Below, one piece after another: positions 1 through 9,877 of a stretch of 64,000 bases of DNA (positions are counted from its first letter, which is position 1; every line of letters starts with the position of its first letter). The stretch is from CAVWUA01 sp963758025 (lineage in GTDB: Bacteria > Planctomycetota > Planctomycetia > Isosphaerales > Isosphaeraceae), in the NCBI GenBank assembly GCA_963758025.1, contig CAVWUA010000006.1, positions 1,116,001 through 1,180,000 on the forward strand, read 5' to 3'. A program made the position numbers and the translations under genes. Below the pieces are notes generated by a model that was not told the origin of the DNA, did not search any database, and saw only the letters and a list, made by a program, of their open reading frames with translations.

Positions 1-2
1 AC

Positions 3-860
3 TACCGCTTCCGCCTCCCACCGGGCGAGACCTACGTGTACCTCGCCGGTGGAGCACCCTGGCCGCTTCCGTCTCACAAGGTCGAGATCCCGGACGACGC
101 GAAGACCTTCACCGTTCCCACCCTGGTGGCGACCGCCAAAAAAGCCGCCAGGCCCGCCGCGCGGGCCGAGCCAACGAAATCCGACCGGGAGCAGACGACG
201 TTGACCGGGAGCGTGCGGGACGTCGAGGATCGGCCCATCGCGGGAGCCACCGTCATCGCGGCCCTGATCGAGGACGACCGGATGCCGGCCCGGCAGGTCG
301 TCACGACGGGAACGGACGGACGTTTCACGCTCGACCTCGCCGGCGCGAAGACCTCGGAGACGCTCGCCTCTCTGATCGCCTACAAGGACGGGCTGGCACC
401 GGCGGCCCGGGAGATCCGGCTCTCCGAGACGCCCCGGCCGGACGTGTCGCTGATCCTTCCCCGGCCCCGGCCGTTCGTCGGGATCGTCGAGGACGAGGAC
501 GAGCATCCGATCCCGGGCGCCGAGGTGCGGGTCCAGAGCATCAAGAGTCCATTGCCCGAAGGCTCGGGCCTGATGGTGACGCTCGTGCGTGAGCCGGTCA
601 TCCGGGGCACGCCGCTGGAGGCGGTCTTCGTGACCACCACGGACGAGCAAGGCCGATTCCGGTTCCCGTCGATGCCGGCCCGATCGGTGTTGAACCTGGT
701 GGCCACCGCCCGGGGCAAGACCCCGCACCGGACCTCCGACTTCACCCGCCCGGGCATGATCGGCCGCTGGCCCAGCGGCTTCGACGACGGCTACCTCCAC
801 GGCTCCCCCGACGTCCCGGCCATCCTGTACCTCGGAACCGAGGCACTGCCGTTTCCTTGA
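3..860 (+). CDS. carboxypeptidase regulatory-like domain protein (3' part)
   Basis: The frame is open from the window edge through base 860, so the N-terminus lies outside; an internal GTG at 36 is not the real start. Two Ig-like carboxypeptidase-regulatory (CarboxypepD_reg) repeats are visible: one beginning TLTGSVRDVEDRPIAGATV with the turn TDGRFTLDL, the other beginning FVGIVEDEDEHPIPGAEV with DEQGRFRFPSMPA. In this fold a glycine/proline strand leads to a DGRF or QGRF turn. Planctomycetes carry many large cell-envelope proteins with strings of such domains; their role is structural or adhesive and mostly unproven. No catalytic residues are seen. The domain call is fairly sure; the function is not known. 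Confidence 0.75.
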   Translation, partial: YRFRLPPGETYVYLAGGAPWPLPSHKVEIPDDAKTFTVPTLVATAKKAARPAARAEPTKSDREQTTLTGSVRDVEDRPIAGATVIAALIEDDRMPARQVVTTGTDGRFTLDLAGAKTSETLASLIAYKDGLAPAAREIRLSETPRPDVSLILPRPRPFVGIVEDEDEHPIPGAEVRVQSIKSPLPEGSGLMVTLVREPVIRGTPLEAVFVTTTDEQGRFRFPSMPARSVLNLVATARGKTPHRTSDFTRPGMIGRWPSGFDDGYLHGSPDVPAILYLGTEALPFP

Positions 861-1010
861 CGCGGAGGCGAATCCGCAAGAGGATATTCTTGAGAGTGAC
901 GCATATCGTGGTGTGAGCGATCCGAGCCCCGTAGGGTCCGCCCCGCGGACCATTCCCATTCCGGAGGAAGACGGTCCGCACGACACATTGTGATCTATTT
1001 TTCTCCTTCG

Positions 1011-1087
1011 GGTGGCTGGGGTCTCGTCCTCGAGACCCCGGTGAGACGGCTCGATCCCGGGGTCTCGCAGACGAGACCCCAGCCACC
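1011..1087. repeat. nested intergenic inverted repeat
   Basis: Arms 1011-1028 and 1070-1087 are an 18-bp perfect inverted repeat (GGTGGCTGGGGTCTCGTC and its complement). Inside it, 1031-1040 pairs with 1058-1067 (CGAGACCCCG), leaving a 17-base loop. It fills most of the 288-bp gap between genes. The GGGGTCTCG core is reused in both stems, as in dispersed REP-like palindromes. It could also terminate the upstream gene, but no T-tract follows. Confidence 0.7.
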
Positions 1088-1148
1088 CAGACCTGGGCGA
1101 TTCCCCTAGGGTATTCTGGCGAAACGCTGAGATCACAGGCCAATTCCC

Positions 1149-2142
1149 ATGTCGGACACGCTGCGAACGGTTCGGTGGTCCCTCGGAGACGACAGGCATC
1201 GTAGCGGCTATTTGTGGCTGCCGTGGGGGCGTGAGTCGCCCGAGGATGTGCTCTGGGAATCGATCCGCCGGCGGAACATCGAGCCATCATTGCGAGCCGC
1301 GTTCCAGGTCACGACCCCCCTCTGGTATGGTCTCTGGATCGACAGCCCGCTGACCGCCACGCAGTGCGCACTGCTGCGAGACCTCTTTCACGAGGCGGCG
1401 CGCTGGTCCCGCCCCTGGATGAGCCCCTCAGGGATTTCACACAGGCGCTGACCGTTGCCATCGAAACAGGCGAACCGCTCAACGTGGCGCTGGCACCGCC
1501 GGGACACGTGGATTTCGGCTGGGTCACGACGTTCGTTCACTGCCCGCGCTGCAAGGCCGAGGGGCCTGTGGAACGCTGGCGGGAGCAGCTATTCCGACGC
1601 ACCGTTGACGTGTCCCGTCTGCGGCAACTACTATTCCCCCGCCGCGACCCACGTCATGGAACGCGAACTCTTCGCCGAGACGGTGCGCTGCCCGTCATGC
1701 CAGACCGAATCCCGCGTCCGGAGACTTCTCCGACGATGAGATTCAATCCCTGGAAGCACGCCATCATTTCGAAGCCTTCCAGGACGAATTGCCCTGGCTT
1801 CGCCGTGTCGAGGCGTTCTATGCGCGTCATCCGGACCTGGAAGGCGAGATCAAGCCGCACTTCCTGAGCGTTCTGGAATCGGACGACCCCGAGGTTCGGG
1901 ACGCGATGTTCGCCGGAACCCCATTCGACCAGATCGAACTCCCCTCAGCCCCCGCGCCGCGGATCGACCGTTCCCGCGAGTGGTCCGGGGAGGATCAGGA
2001 CGTGATCGATTACTTGCAGCATCACCACTTCTCTCTACCGGACCGGCTGAGCTTCGTTGAAGACGCCATCGAACGGCTGAGATCCCAGCGTTTTCGGTCG
2101 TCGCCCGTGAAGTGCCCCGCGTGTGATGAAGACATCGCTTGA
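1149..2142 (+). CDS. zinc-ribbon protein of unknown function, three frameshifts
   Basis: A single protein of about 330 residues can be read only by changing frame near 1400, 1590 and 1715. Pieces run from MSDTLRTVRWSLGDDRH through PLDEPLRDFTQALTVAIE, then a Cys-pair segment, then SDDEIQSLEARHHFEAF to the stop at 2142. Four CxxC pairs are visible: CPRC and CPVC (which could form one zinc ribbon), CPSC, and CPAC five residues before the end (CPACDEDIA). No named family is recognised. The acidic, Trp-rich spacing between Cys pairs suggests a soluble cytoplasmic protein. Three frameshifts in 1 kb mean either a decayed gene or sequence error; the good continuity of all four pieces favours error. 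Confidence 0.55.
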
Positions 2143-2331
2143 GTGCGACGGACGCCCGGAGCCAGGTCGAAGCGGAACGTCCCTACTAGCGATGGTGGGT
2201 GGTCTCTTGGTCCCGGGATACGCTACGCTTTGCCCCGGCCACCCGTCGATCGATCATGACGCTCCGCCTCCAATGCGCCAGACCGTCTAAGAACTCGGAT
2301 AATTTGTCTCGAATTTCTTTAAAATTATTTA

Positions 2332-2360
2332 TTGAAGGCCGATTTTTGTTTCGCTAGGAT
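2332..2360 (+). promoter_or_regulatory. candidate sigma-70 promoter
   Basis: TTGAAG (2332-2337) and TAGGAT (2355-2360) are separated by 17 bases inside a short AT-rich patch that stands out from its GC-rich surroundings. It lies about 200 bases before the start of the secreted delta-60 protein at 2562. The rest of the 2143-2561 gap shows no gene. Consensus match only. Confidence 0.4.
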
Positions 2361-2561
2361 TAGCTTTGGAGAACGAACTTCGATGATCGATGGGCCGGGA
2401 AATGGCCTATCCTCCGGTGACGGGATGTCCGCACCTGGGTACTCATCGTCTGCGGTTATGGCTGCCGCACGATTCCTCCTCCGCGGTAATGGTTGCCGCT
2501 CGTGGCTCTGGCATGAGCCTGTTGGCTTCGCATTCACCGTTATTAAGAGGAACCTTGGATC

Positions 2562-5062
2562 ATGCAGCACCGATACGGCTTGAGCCGCGGGGCGTTGCCT
2601 CCCGGGATGGATCGTCACGTCAAGTCCCATGGTCCCGCCCAGCGGGCTCGTTCGCGAGAGCGCCGGGGTTTCGTGCCCCGGCTGATGGCCCTGGAGGAGC
2701 GGCAATTGCTGTCGGCCGGGGACCTGGACCCGACGTTCAACCCGGCAGGCACGCCTCCCGGTACCATCACGTTCCACTTCGGGACCCTGGGCGGCAACGA
2801 CACCGCTGAGGCCGTCGCCATCCAGCCCGACAACAAGATCGTGGTCGGGGGCTCGGCGAACATCGGCGGGAACATCTTCTTCGCCCTGGCTCGCTTTCTG
2901 CCCAATGGGCAGTTCGACCCGACCTTCGGCGTCGGCGGCCTCGACGGCGATGGGATCGTCACGACGAAGGTGATCGGCAACAAGGCCTCCATCCACGCCA
3001 TCGCAGCTGATGTCCGACGGCCGAATCGTCGCGGCGGGCGACACCCAGATCAATCCGATCGGCTCGGACAGGGACTTCGCCGTGGCGCGGGTACCTGCCG
3101 AACGGCACGCTCGACCCGGCCTTCAACGGCGGATCCGTGGTCATCACCCCGATCAGCACGAACTACGACGTGGCCAACGGCGTGGCGGTCCAGGCGGACG
3201 GCAAGATCGTCGTGGTGGGCGAGACGCAGACCAGTGGCGACCTCGCGACGGGACTCGACTTCGGCATCGTGCGATACAACGTCAACGGCAGTCTCGACGG
3301 CAGCTTCGGGCGGGTGGGATCGTCCACACGAACTTCGGTTCGGGCAACGAACGGGCCAACGGGGTGGCGATCCAGGCGGACGGTAAGATCGTCGTGGCGG
3401 GCGTCGGCATCGGGCCGACGGACGAGGATTTCCTGGTCGCTCGCTACACGACCAACGGCTCCCTCGATACCAACCTCATCACCGGCTTCGGACCGATCGC
3501 GATCCCCTTCCGGAGAGGTTACGTCTTCACGAACATCGGCGGCGACAACGGCGCCAAGGACGTCATCCTCCAGCCCGATGGCAGAATCATCGTCGGCGGC
3601 GGGGCGGTGATCGGGGGGAACTACGAGGTCGCCGTCACCCGATACATTTTCACCGGGGATCTCGACCCGACCTTCAGCGGCGACGGGATCTTCGCCTTGT
3701 CCTACGGGATGTGGAACCGACACCGTCGAGGCAATGGCCCTCCAGCCCGACGGCAAGCTCCTCCTGGCCAGCACGGTGGGCCAGACCCTCGGCACGGATA
3801 TCGGTCTGTTGAGACTGACCGTGGACGGCAACCTCGACGACAGCTTCCTCCCGGCCGGCTCGACGGGGACCTTCCGCCTGAGCCTCGGCCCGGCGGACCT
3901 TGCCGGCGGCGTCGCCGTAGCGCCGAATGGACGTGTGATCGTCGCCGGATCGACATCTCTCGGGACGGACTTCGACTGGCTTGTCGCCAGTTTCATCAAA
4001 GGCAGCCTCGCGGTCGGCGATTACGACGGCGACGGCCTGACCGACCCGACGGTCTTCGAGCCCTCGACCTCGACCTTCTACATCGCCCGATCGAAGCTCG
4101 GCAATACCTTGAAGCAGATTGGCACGGGCACGAACGCCGGCGGCAAGCCGAACCCCGTGCCGGGTGACTACGACGGCGACGGCCTGGTCGATCCGGCGGT
4201 CTTTGAGCCCTTGACCGCGACCTTCTCCATCGCCGGCTCTTCCAAGGGGAATTTCACCGTTCAAATTGGCCTGGGCATGAACTCCGGGGGCAAGCCGGTC
4301 CCGATTCCGGCCGACTATGACGGCGACGGTCGGATCGACCCGGCGGTCTTCGAACCCTCAACCTCGACCTTCTATATCGCCCAATCGAAGCTGGGCAACA
4401 CGTCGAAGCAGTTCGGCACGGGGACCCTCTACGGCGGTAGCCCAACCCCGATCCCCGGTGACTACGACGGCGACGGCAAGGCGGACCCGGCGGTCTTCGA
4501 GCCCTCGACCTCGACCTTCTACCTCGCCCGATCGCTGCTGGGCAACATCCCCAAGCAATTCGGCCAGGGGACCCTTTATGGTGGACATCCCGTCCCGATC
4601 CCGGCCGACTACGATGGCGATGGCCTGACCGACCCGGCGACCTTCGAAACTTCGACCGCGATCTTCTACCTCGCCCGATCGAAGCTGGGTAACACATCAA
4701 AGCAGTTCGGCACGGGGACCCTCTACGGTGGACATCCCGTCCCGATCCCGGCCGACTACGACGGCGATGGTCTGGCCGATCCGACGGTCTTCGAGCCGTC
4801 GACCTCGACCTTCTATATCGCCCGGTCGCTGCTGGGCAACATCCCCAAGCAATTCGGCACGGGGACCCTCTACGGGGGTCATCCGGCCCCCCTGCCCGGG
4901 GACTACGACCGCGACGGCCTGGCCGATCCGACGGTCTTCGAGCCGTCGACCTCGACCTTCTATATCGCCCGATCGAAGCTGGGCAATATAAAGAAGCAGT
5001 TCGGCACGGGGACCCTCTATGGCGGACATCCCATTCCGCTTCCGAAGTGGTGGTTCGTCTGA
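2562..5062 (+). CDS. secreted delta-60 repeat / FG-GAP-like repeat protein with LEPR-XLL leader
   Basis: An ATG at 2562 follows AAGAGGAA. Near residue 45 is LMALEERQLLSAGD, a LEPR-XLL-type motif found near the N-terminus of large exported planctomycete proteins. Then come delta-60-type repeats (DLDPTFNPAG, VAIQPDNKIVVGG, VAVQADGKIVVVG, VAIQADGKIVVAG, VILQPDGRIIVGG, MALQPDGKLLLAS), expected to form a beta-propeller. The C-terminal 350 residues are seven 49-residue repeats starting DYDGDG, each a likely calcium-binding FG-GAP/VCBS-like blade. The frame changes near 3010, 3120, 3320 and 3725, but repeat spacing is kept across each junction, so the gene is probably intact in the cell. A role at the cell surface is inferred. 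The protein ends in WWFV. Confidence 0.75.
4019..5035 (+). repeat. seven in-frame 147-bp coding repeats
   Basis: Seven tandem copies of a 49-residue unit, each opening with DYD(G/R)DG and carrying DP(T/A)(V/T)FE and a FYIARSKLGN-like strand, occupy the 3' end of the surface-protein gene. Late copies are almost identical at DNA level, which points to recent expansion or gene conversion and makes copy number likely to vary between strains. Confidence 0.85.
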
Positions 5063-5140
5063 GGTAGAGAGGTCAGCTCGAAGGAGTAAAGCGGACGCCT
5101 CGCTCTTGAAGTCTCGCCAGAAGAAATTGTCCGTATTCCT

Positions 5141-5174
5141 GATGTGGGACAGCTGCCCCCGGCTGTCCCACATC
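5141..5174. terminator. bidirectional terminator-like hairpin
   Basis: A perfect 13-bp stem (5141-5153 with 5162-5174, GATGTGGGACAGC) with an 8-base loop sits between two convergent genes. No long T-tract follows on either side. Confidence 0.55.
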
Positions 5175-5241
5175 GGAGAATCTCCTTTGGCGAGGCGCCT
5201 TGAAGCAGTGCGGGCACCGCCCCTCACATGGTCCACGAGCC

Positions 5242-7464
5242 TCAATGCCCGAACAGGAACTCCTTGGAGTTCATCAAGGCCCAGAGTACGTCGCGGAGGA
5301 CGGCTTCGCGGGCGTCGGGGCCGGCGCCGGTCAGGGCGCTTTCGATGGCGCGCGCATTGCTCGTCGGTGGGGTGGCGGCCGAGGGTGGCGAGGAAGAGGC
5401 GGTCGGTGATCGCGCGGTCGTCCGCGCCGGAACGCAACAGGGTGCCGAGCCGCCCCTGGGCGTCGCGGAGGCGGTTTTCCAGGTCCTCGCCGTTCATCAG
5501 GTGGAGGACCTGGGGCATCGTCACCTCGGAGGTCCGCTCGCAGGCGCAGGGGGTGATCCGCTCGGGCCGGCCGAAGGTGTCGAGGAAGGTGTTCTGAACC
5601 TTCGGGTCGGGCAGTTGCACGGCCCGCAGCCCCTCGGCGTAGCCTTCGTAGCGCGGGGCGACGCCGGTCGCGGCGGTCAGGGCGTCGGCCAGGACCTCGG
5701 CCGGGAGACGCCTCGGGTAGTAGTGCGCGAAGAACCGGCGGTCCGTCGCGTTCGTCGGCAGCGGGTCGGACGACAGGGCGTAGGTCCTTGACGAGCACGA
5801 TCAGCCGCATCAGGTGCTTCAGGTCGAAGTCGTGCGCGACCAGGTCCGCGCTGAGGGCCGACAGGAGCGGCTCGTTCGTGGAGGGGTTCGTCGCCCGCAG
5901 GTCGTCCACCGGCTCGATCAGGCCGACGGAGAAGAATTTCTTCCAGACCCGGTTGACGATCGCGCGGGCGAAGAGCGGGTTGTCCTTCGCGGTCATCCAC
6001 TCGGCCAGCACGGCGCGGGGGTCCTCGTCCTCGTGGAGCTCTGGCCGGGTTGCGGTCGAGGGTCGTCGGGGCGAGGAACTGGCCGGTGCGCGGCTGGACG
6101 ATGCCGACCTTCTCGCGGTCCGTCTTCGCGCCGCGGCCCCGGCGGCCGGGCAGGCCGTTCTCGATCGCTTGACCGTCGTCGGGGGAGGGGCCGTCGAGCT
6201 TCACTCGGGTGAAGAAGGCGGCCATGCCGTAATAGTCATCCTGCGTGAACCGCTCCAGCGGGTGATTGTGGCACTTCGCGCACTGGATGCGCGTGCCGAG
6301 AAACGCGTGCGAGGCCGCCTCGGCCAGGTCCTCGGGCGTGCGGTTGACGAGGAAATAGCCGCCGGCCGGCTCCCGGTTCACCGGGCCGGTCGCGGTGAGC
6401 ACGTCGCGGACCATCGCATCCCAGGGGCGGTTGTTCCGCACCTGCTCGCGAATCCAGAGGGCGAACCCGCGTACCCCCTTCGTCCCGCGCTCGTCGTGGT
6501 CGCGCTCGACGCGGTTCTGAAACAGCTCTCCCCAGGTCATCGACCAGTAATCGACATAGGCCGGGCTGTTCAGGAGCTGATCGACACGCTTCGCCCGTTT
6601 GTCCGGCGCGGGATCGGCCAGGAAGGCGGCGACCTCGTCGGGCTCCGGCAACGCGCCGGTCAGGTCGAGCGACACGCGACGCAAGAACGTGGCGTCATCG
6701 CAAGGCGGCGACGGCTCCAGCCGCATCTGGCGGAGACGTTCCATCACGTGTTCATCAATCACATTGACCCGCGCGGCATAAACCTCCGGGTCGATCGGCT
6801 GATCGTAGGGCGTGGTGACGACGTGGACGGCCACGGCCCCTTGAAAGCTCGCCATGACGGCGGTCGCGCCGGGGCGTAGGGCCTTCACGTTCCCCTGTTC
6901 ATCCACCCGCGCCAGCCCTTCCTCATTCGAGTTGAACAGGGCCAGGCGGGTGACGTCGCGGGTCTTGCCGTCGTCGTAGGTGGCCTCGACACGGAGCGCC
7001 TGCGACTCCTCGGGCCGGTACGTCCTCGCCTCGGGCGTGACGACGATCTTCGTGACGGCCGGCTCCTGGCCGGTCGGCCCGGGGGCTCCGGCGGCGATCC
7101 ACGCGAGCAGCGTGCGATACTCCAGCGAGTTGACCGCCAGCCGCTTCCCCCCCTTGTGCGGCACCTTCATCAACGGCTTCGCCAGCAGGAGGCTCGCGGC
7201 CGGGCGGCTCTTGGCGATCCGGCGGCCCCGCGCATCGCGCGTGATGGCGATGTGGTCCTGCTCCGGCGCGTACCCCCGCAGGCTGAGCTTGAACCCGTTC
7301 TGCCCCGCGAGCTTGCCGTGGCAGTTCCCCGAGTTGCACCCCAGCCGCGTCAGGACCGGCACCACATCGTTGACGAACGACGGCACCTCCGCCGGGGGCG
7401 CATCGGCCGCGATGAGAGTCATTGCCAGCAACGTCAAGGTCCCCGCGAACGTGCGGCGTCTCAT
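5242..7464 (-). CDS. planctomycete cytochrome-type DUF1549/DUF1553 protein with BIG2 domain
   Basis: The start at 7464 follows GGGAGG and leads into a signal peptide (MRRRTFAGTLTLLAMTL). Order of parts: a heme-like motif GCNSGNCHG near residue 45; a bacterial Ig-like (BIG2) segment with VEATYDDGKTRDVT; DUF1549 with FLRRVSLDLTGALPEPDEV and the CxxCH motif CAKCHNHPLE; then DUF1553 with NPLFARAIVNRVWKKFF and RITPCACERTSEVTMPQ, ending ALMNSKEFLFGH. The reading frame shifts near 6030, 5775, 5625 and 5345. All family blocks are present in order, so indel error is likely. The family is expanded in Planctomycetes and is usually next to a DUF1501 gene; none is seen here. It is thought to act in the periplasm, possibly in polysaccharide breakdown or electron transfer, but this is unproven. 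Confidence 0.8.
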
Positions 7465-7602
7465 CGCGCCTCCCTCTCTCTCTCGTTGTTCTTTCGAGAT
7501 CGTGCCCGAATCGGACCGCGCATGATACGACCACGGCCTGATTTGTTCAATTTTAGTTCGACAAGCCGTCGAGCGGAAGGTGGAAGCGGCGTCGAGCCGC
7601 CG

Positions 7603-8064
7603 TCAAGCCTCGGAGTGGGGCAGGGCGTAGCTGAGGTGGTGGGCGGAGTGGATGCATTGCAGGCGGAGGAATTGCTCGCGCGTGATGCGGCCGAAGAACG
7701 GGTGTTCGAAGTGCGGTTCCAGCTCGGCGCACATGCGGATCGTGGCGCGCAGGGCCTCGGCCTCGGCCCTCGCGTCCAGCCCCGGTTTCGGCACAACCGC
7801 TTTGGGGGCCTTGATGCCGTCGGGCATCCGTCCCTTCTTGAGCACGCGGCCGAGGATGAACGGCCCGGCCGTGCGGCGGACGATCCACGGCATCTTCCGC
7901 ACCTTCTCGTTCGGCTCCAGCCCGAGCCGCAACGTGGTCGCCAGATGGTTGCACATCTGGGCGAGCGTCCAGTTGCCGATCGTGGAGTGCCCCTCCAGCA
8001 GCCGGTCCACGTCGGCCATCACCGCGTCGAGGGTGGGGAAGTTCAGGTCGCGTCGTCCCGCCAC
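7603..8064 (-). CDS. DUF1569 (DinB-like) protein
   Basis: A 153-residue soluble protein starts with GTG at 8064. The pattern LNFPTLDAVMADVDRLLEG, GNWTLAQMCNHLATTLRLG and a C-terminal IHSAHHLSYALPH matches the DUF1569 family, which shares the four-helix DinB/YfiT fold. The histidines of H-A-HH-L could bind a metal as in DinB-type thiol transferases. Function is unknown; the family is common in Planctomycetes. It stands apart from its minus-strand neighbours by about 75-140 bases. Confidence 0.7.
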   Translation of the reverse strand: MAGRRDLNFPTLDAVMADVDRLLEGHSTIGNWTLAQMCNHLATTLRLGLEPNEKVRKMPWIVRRTAGPFILGRVLKKGRMPDGIKAPKAVVPKPGLDARAEAEALRATIRMCAELEPHFEHPFFGRITREQFLRLQCIHSAHHLSYALPHSEA

Positions 8065-8139
8065 GCTGTCCGCTCCAATCGTTCCGTTGGCTGTCCTGTC
8101 GCGAAGGATACGAATCGACGATGATACGGATTTAAGGCG

Positions 8140-8673
8140 TCAACCGGCCAGCCCCTCGTCGAGGGATTGGAGGAACAGCCGTCGGGCGATCCGGCCACCG
8201 ACGAAGGCCAGCAGGAGGGCCCAGAGACATTGCCCGATGCGCTGGAACGGTTCGCGGCTGTTCGTCGCCAACAGATACACATGGGGTGAGAGGCCCTTCT
8301 GGGAAGGCGTGGACGACGTCGCGACCTTGAAATCGAAATCGACCCCGATGACCTCCGACGGCGCGATCGACGGATACAACCGATCGACCAGCCACGTCGT
8401 GATCAGGTGCGGGCGGACCTGTTCCGCGCACCAGGGGCCGAAGCCGAGCAACAGATAGCCCCAGCCGATCAGGGCGAAGCCGACCCAGAACGCCCGGCGT
8501 GGCCCGCGCCGGTAGATCGCTCCCAGCAGGGCGAAGGCGAGCAACCCGAGGGTCAGCGTGAAGAGGATGTTCTCCCACAATTCCGACGCATACCGCAACG
8601 CGGCGATTCCGACCGCGCAGACGACGACGATGCCCATCAAGGCGGCGATCGAGAAACGGGGTCGGCTGCTCAT
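8140..8673 (-). CDS. small multi-pass membrane protein, unknown
   Basis: The ATG at 8673 is chosen because AAGGAGG lies just upstream; a start at 8703 would overlap the preceding gene by 17 bp. The 177-residue product opens RPRFSIAALMG and has hydrophobic segments around FSIAALMGIVVVCAVGIAAL, the following ILFTLTLGLLAFALLGAI, FWVGFALIGWGYLLLGF, and a last one near QCLWALLLAFVGG. The charged loop between segments 3 and 4 is about 65 residues. The N-terminal (R)FS-ALM pattern is typical of small planctomycete membrane proteins of unknown role. It is probably cotranscribed with the gene ending at 8687. Confidence 0.6.
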   Translation of the reverse strand: MSSRPRFSIAALMGIVVVCAVGIAALRYASELWENILFTLTLGLLAFALLGAIYRRGPRRAFWVGFALIGWGYLLLGFGPWCAEQVRPHLITTWLVDRLYPSIAPSEVIGVDFDFKVATSSTPSQKGLSPHVYLLATNSREPFQRIGQCLWALLLAFVGGRIARRLFLQSLDEGLAG

Positions 8674-8686
8674 CGCGCGGCCTCCT

Positions 8687-9100
8687 TCACACCGTGGCGG
8701 CATTCCGCAAGAGCGTGATCTCGTTCTCCCGCCGCAGCCGGCGCAAGGTCTCCTCCTGCCATTCGATCGGCTCGGTTTCGAGCCAGTCGAGGGCGCGCTG
8801 TCGCCAGTCGTCGGGGATCGGCACGCGCAGCTCGGCGTGCCGGACGACCACTCCGGCGAAGGCCAGGCGGGGGATCTCGTCCCAGGTTTCGAAGTCGTCG
8901 CCGAACTCCTCCCGCAAGGCCCCGATGGCCTCGGCCAGGGTTTCGGGGCTGGCGAGCTTCTGCTGGACCTGCTCGAAGGTGAGCCGGTTGCGGTCGTCCA
9001 TCAGGTCATCATACGTCGCGCCGTGCACGCGATCGAAGCCGGTGTCGAGGGCGTCGTGCGCCTCGTCGATCTCGTAACTCTTGACGCCCCAGTGTCCCAT
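8687..9100 (-). CDS. DUF4259-like small protein
   Basis: A 137-residue acidic protein that opens MGHWGVKSYEIDEAHDALD, resembling the MGxWG...D.ALD opening of DUF4259. The rest is helical and charged (GALREEFGDDFETWDE, WRQRALDWLETEPIEWQEE), with no signal peptide and no catalytic motif. It lies 13 bases upstream of the membrane-protein start at 8673, suggesting an operon. Family assignment is tentative. Confidence 0.5.
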   Translation of the reverse strand: MGHWGVKSYEIDEAHDALDTGFDRVHGATYDDLMDDRNRLTFEQVQQKLASPETLAEAIGALREEFGDDFETWDEIPRLAFAGVVVRHAELRVPIPDDWRQRALDWLETEPIEWQEETLRRLRRENEITLLRNAATV

Positions 9101-9603
9101 GTTTTGGTGAACTCACAAGCGGTTACGTTGGTCGTGGATTTCCGGCGCCCGAGGCGGTCGCGGCTGGTGGTCATCGGCCCGACGGGTTCTCCCGACGCGC
9201 CGAAGGCGGACAGACCGACCGGATCGCAATTCAGGTAGAGCGATTCGACCCCTTCACGAGGGACGAGGAACGTCTCGTGATAGAGCCCGACATCCCCCCT
9301 GGAGCGGGCGCGATCGAGCAAGCCGCGCCACCAGTCCACATGCGGCGCGCGGTGCGACCAGGCGTCCAGCTCCTCGAAGCTCCGCCAGTATTGCAGCACG
9401 ACGAGGTGATTCCACCCCTGGGCGAACCGTTCCGAGCGCAAGAGCCCCACATCGTCGGCCTTCGCCGCGACCGCCGCGCGGTCGATGGCCTTCGCCAGCC
9501 GCCGGGCGTAGGGCAGGGCGGTGATCCGTCTGATCCGCAAGCCCATGCGGAACAGGCAGAGTTCCGTAACCGCGTCGGGCAAGGTGGCGATGGTGCGTCT
9601 CAT
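9001..9603 (-). CDS. DUF4188-family protein (ABM-like monooxygenase fold), 3' end uncertain
   Basis: The start at 9603 gives MRRTIATLPDAVTELC. The family's recognisable parts are LFRMGLRIRRI, the strand HLVVLQYWRSFEELDAW and DVGLYHETFLV followed by YLNCDPVGLSAFG, as in DUF4188 proteins with a dimeric alpha+beta (antibiotic-biosynthesis-monooxygenase-like) fold. The open frame continues to 9001 and would overlap the next gene by 100 bp in another frame. Its last 30 residues look like shadow coding, so the true stop is probably near 9110 after an undetected indel. Function unknown. Confidence 0.6.
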   Translation of the reverse strand: MRRTIATLPDAVTELCLFRMGLRIRRITALPYARRLAKAIDRAAVAAKADDVGLLRSERFAQGWNHLVVLQYWRSFEELDAWSHRAPHVDWWRGLLDRARSRGDVGLYHETFLVPREGVESLYLNCDPVGLSAFGASGEPVGPMTTSRDRLGRRKSTTNVTACEFTKTWDTGASRVTRSTRRTTPSTPASIACTARRMMT

Positions 9604-9687
9604 GACGTCGATGATACCCGATCCGGCCCGCAAATCCGCGGGCATTTTCGCCGTGTCCCGGTCGAACGGGCCATCGCCGCTTGCTTT

Positions 9688-9876
9688 GCCCCGGAGGGGC
9701 GGTGAGTCCGGTCGCCGGAGCGAGTTACCGCCTGGTCTCTCGAACGTGCGGCCCGGCATTTTGCCTTCGCCCCGGAGGGGCGGTGAGTCCATAGCCAGAG
9801 GGCGTCAGCCCCTGGTCGTGAGTGTACGCTCCACCATGGCTTCCTTCCGAGCCCTGAAAGGGCGACAGTCCGAGCC
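9688..9876. repeat. REP-like palindromes, left flank of RAYT
   Basis: Two copies of a 22-base motif (9688-9709 and 9769-9790; core GCCCCGGAGGGGCGGTGAG), a palindrome at 9791-9816 (ATAGCCAG...CCCCTGGT) and a GAGCCCTGAAAGGGCGACAG element near 9850. The last two recur in inverted orientation on the other side of the transposase gene. Confidence 0.7.
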
Positions 9877-9877
9877 A

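Noticed and set aside
5242..7464. Programmed frameshifting in the DUF1549/DUF1553 gene
   Set aside because: Several shifts at unrelated sites without slippery heptamers or pseudoknots, and similar shifts in many other genes, point to sequence error.
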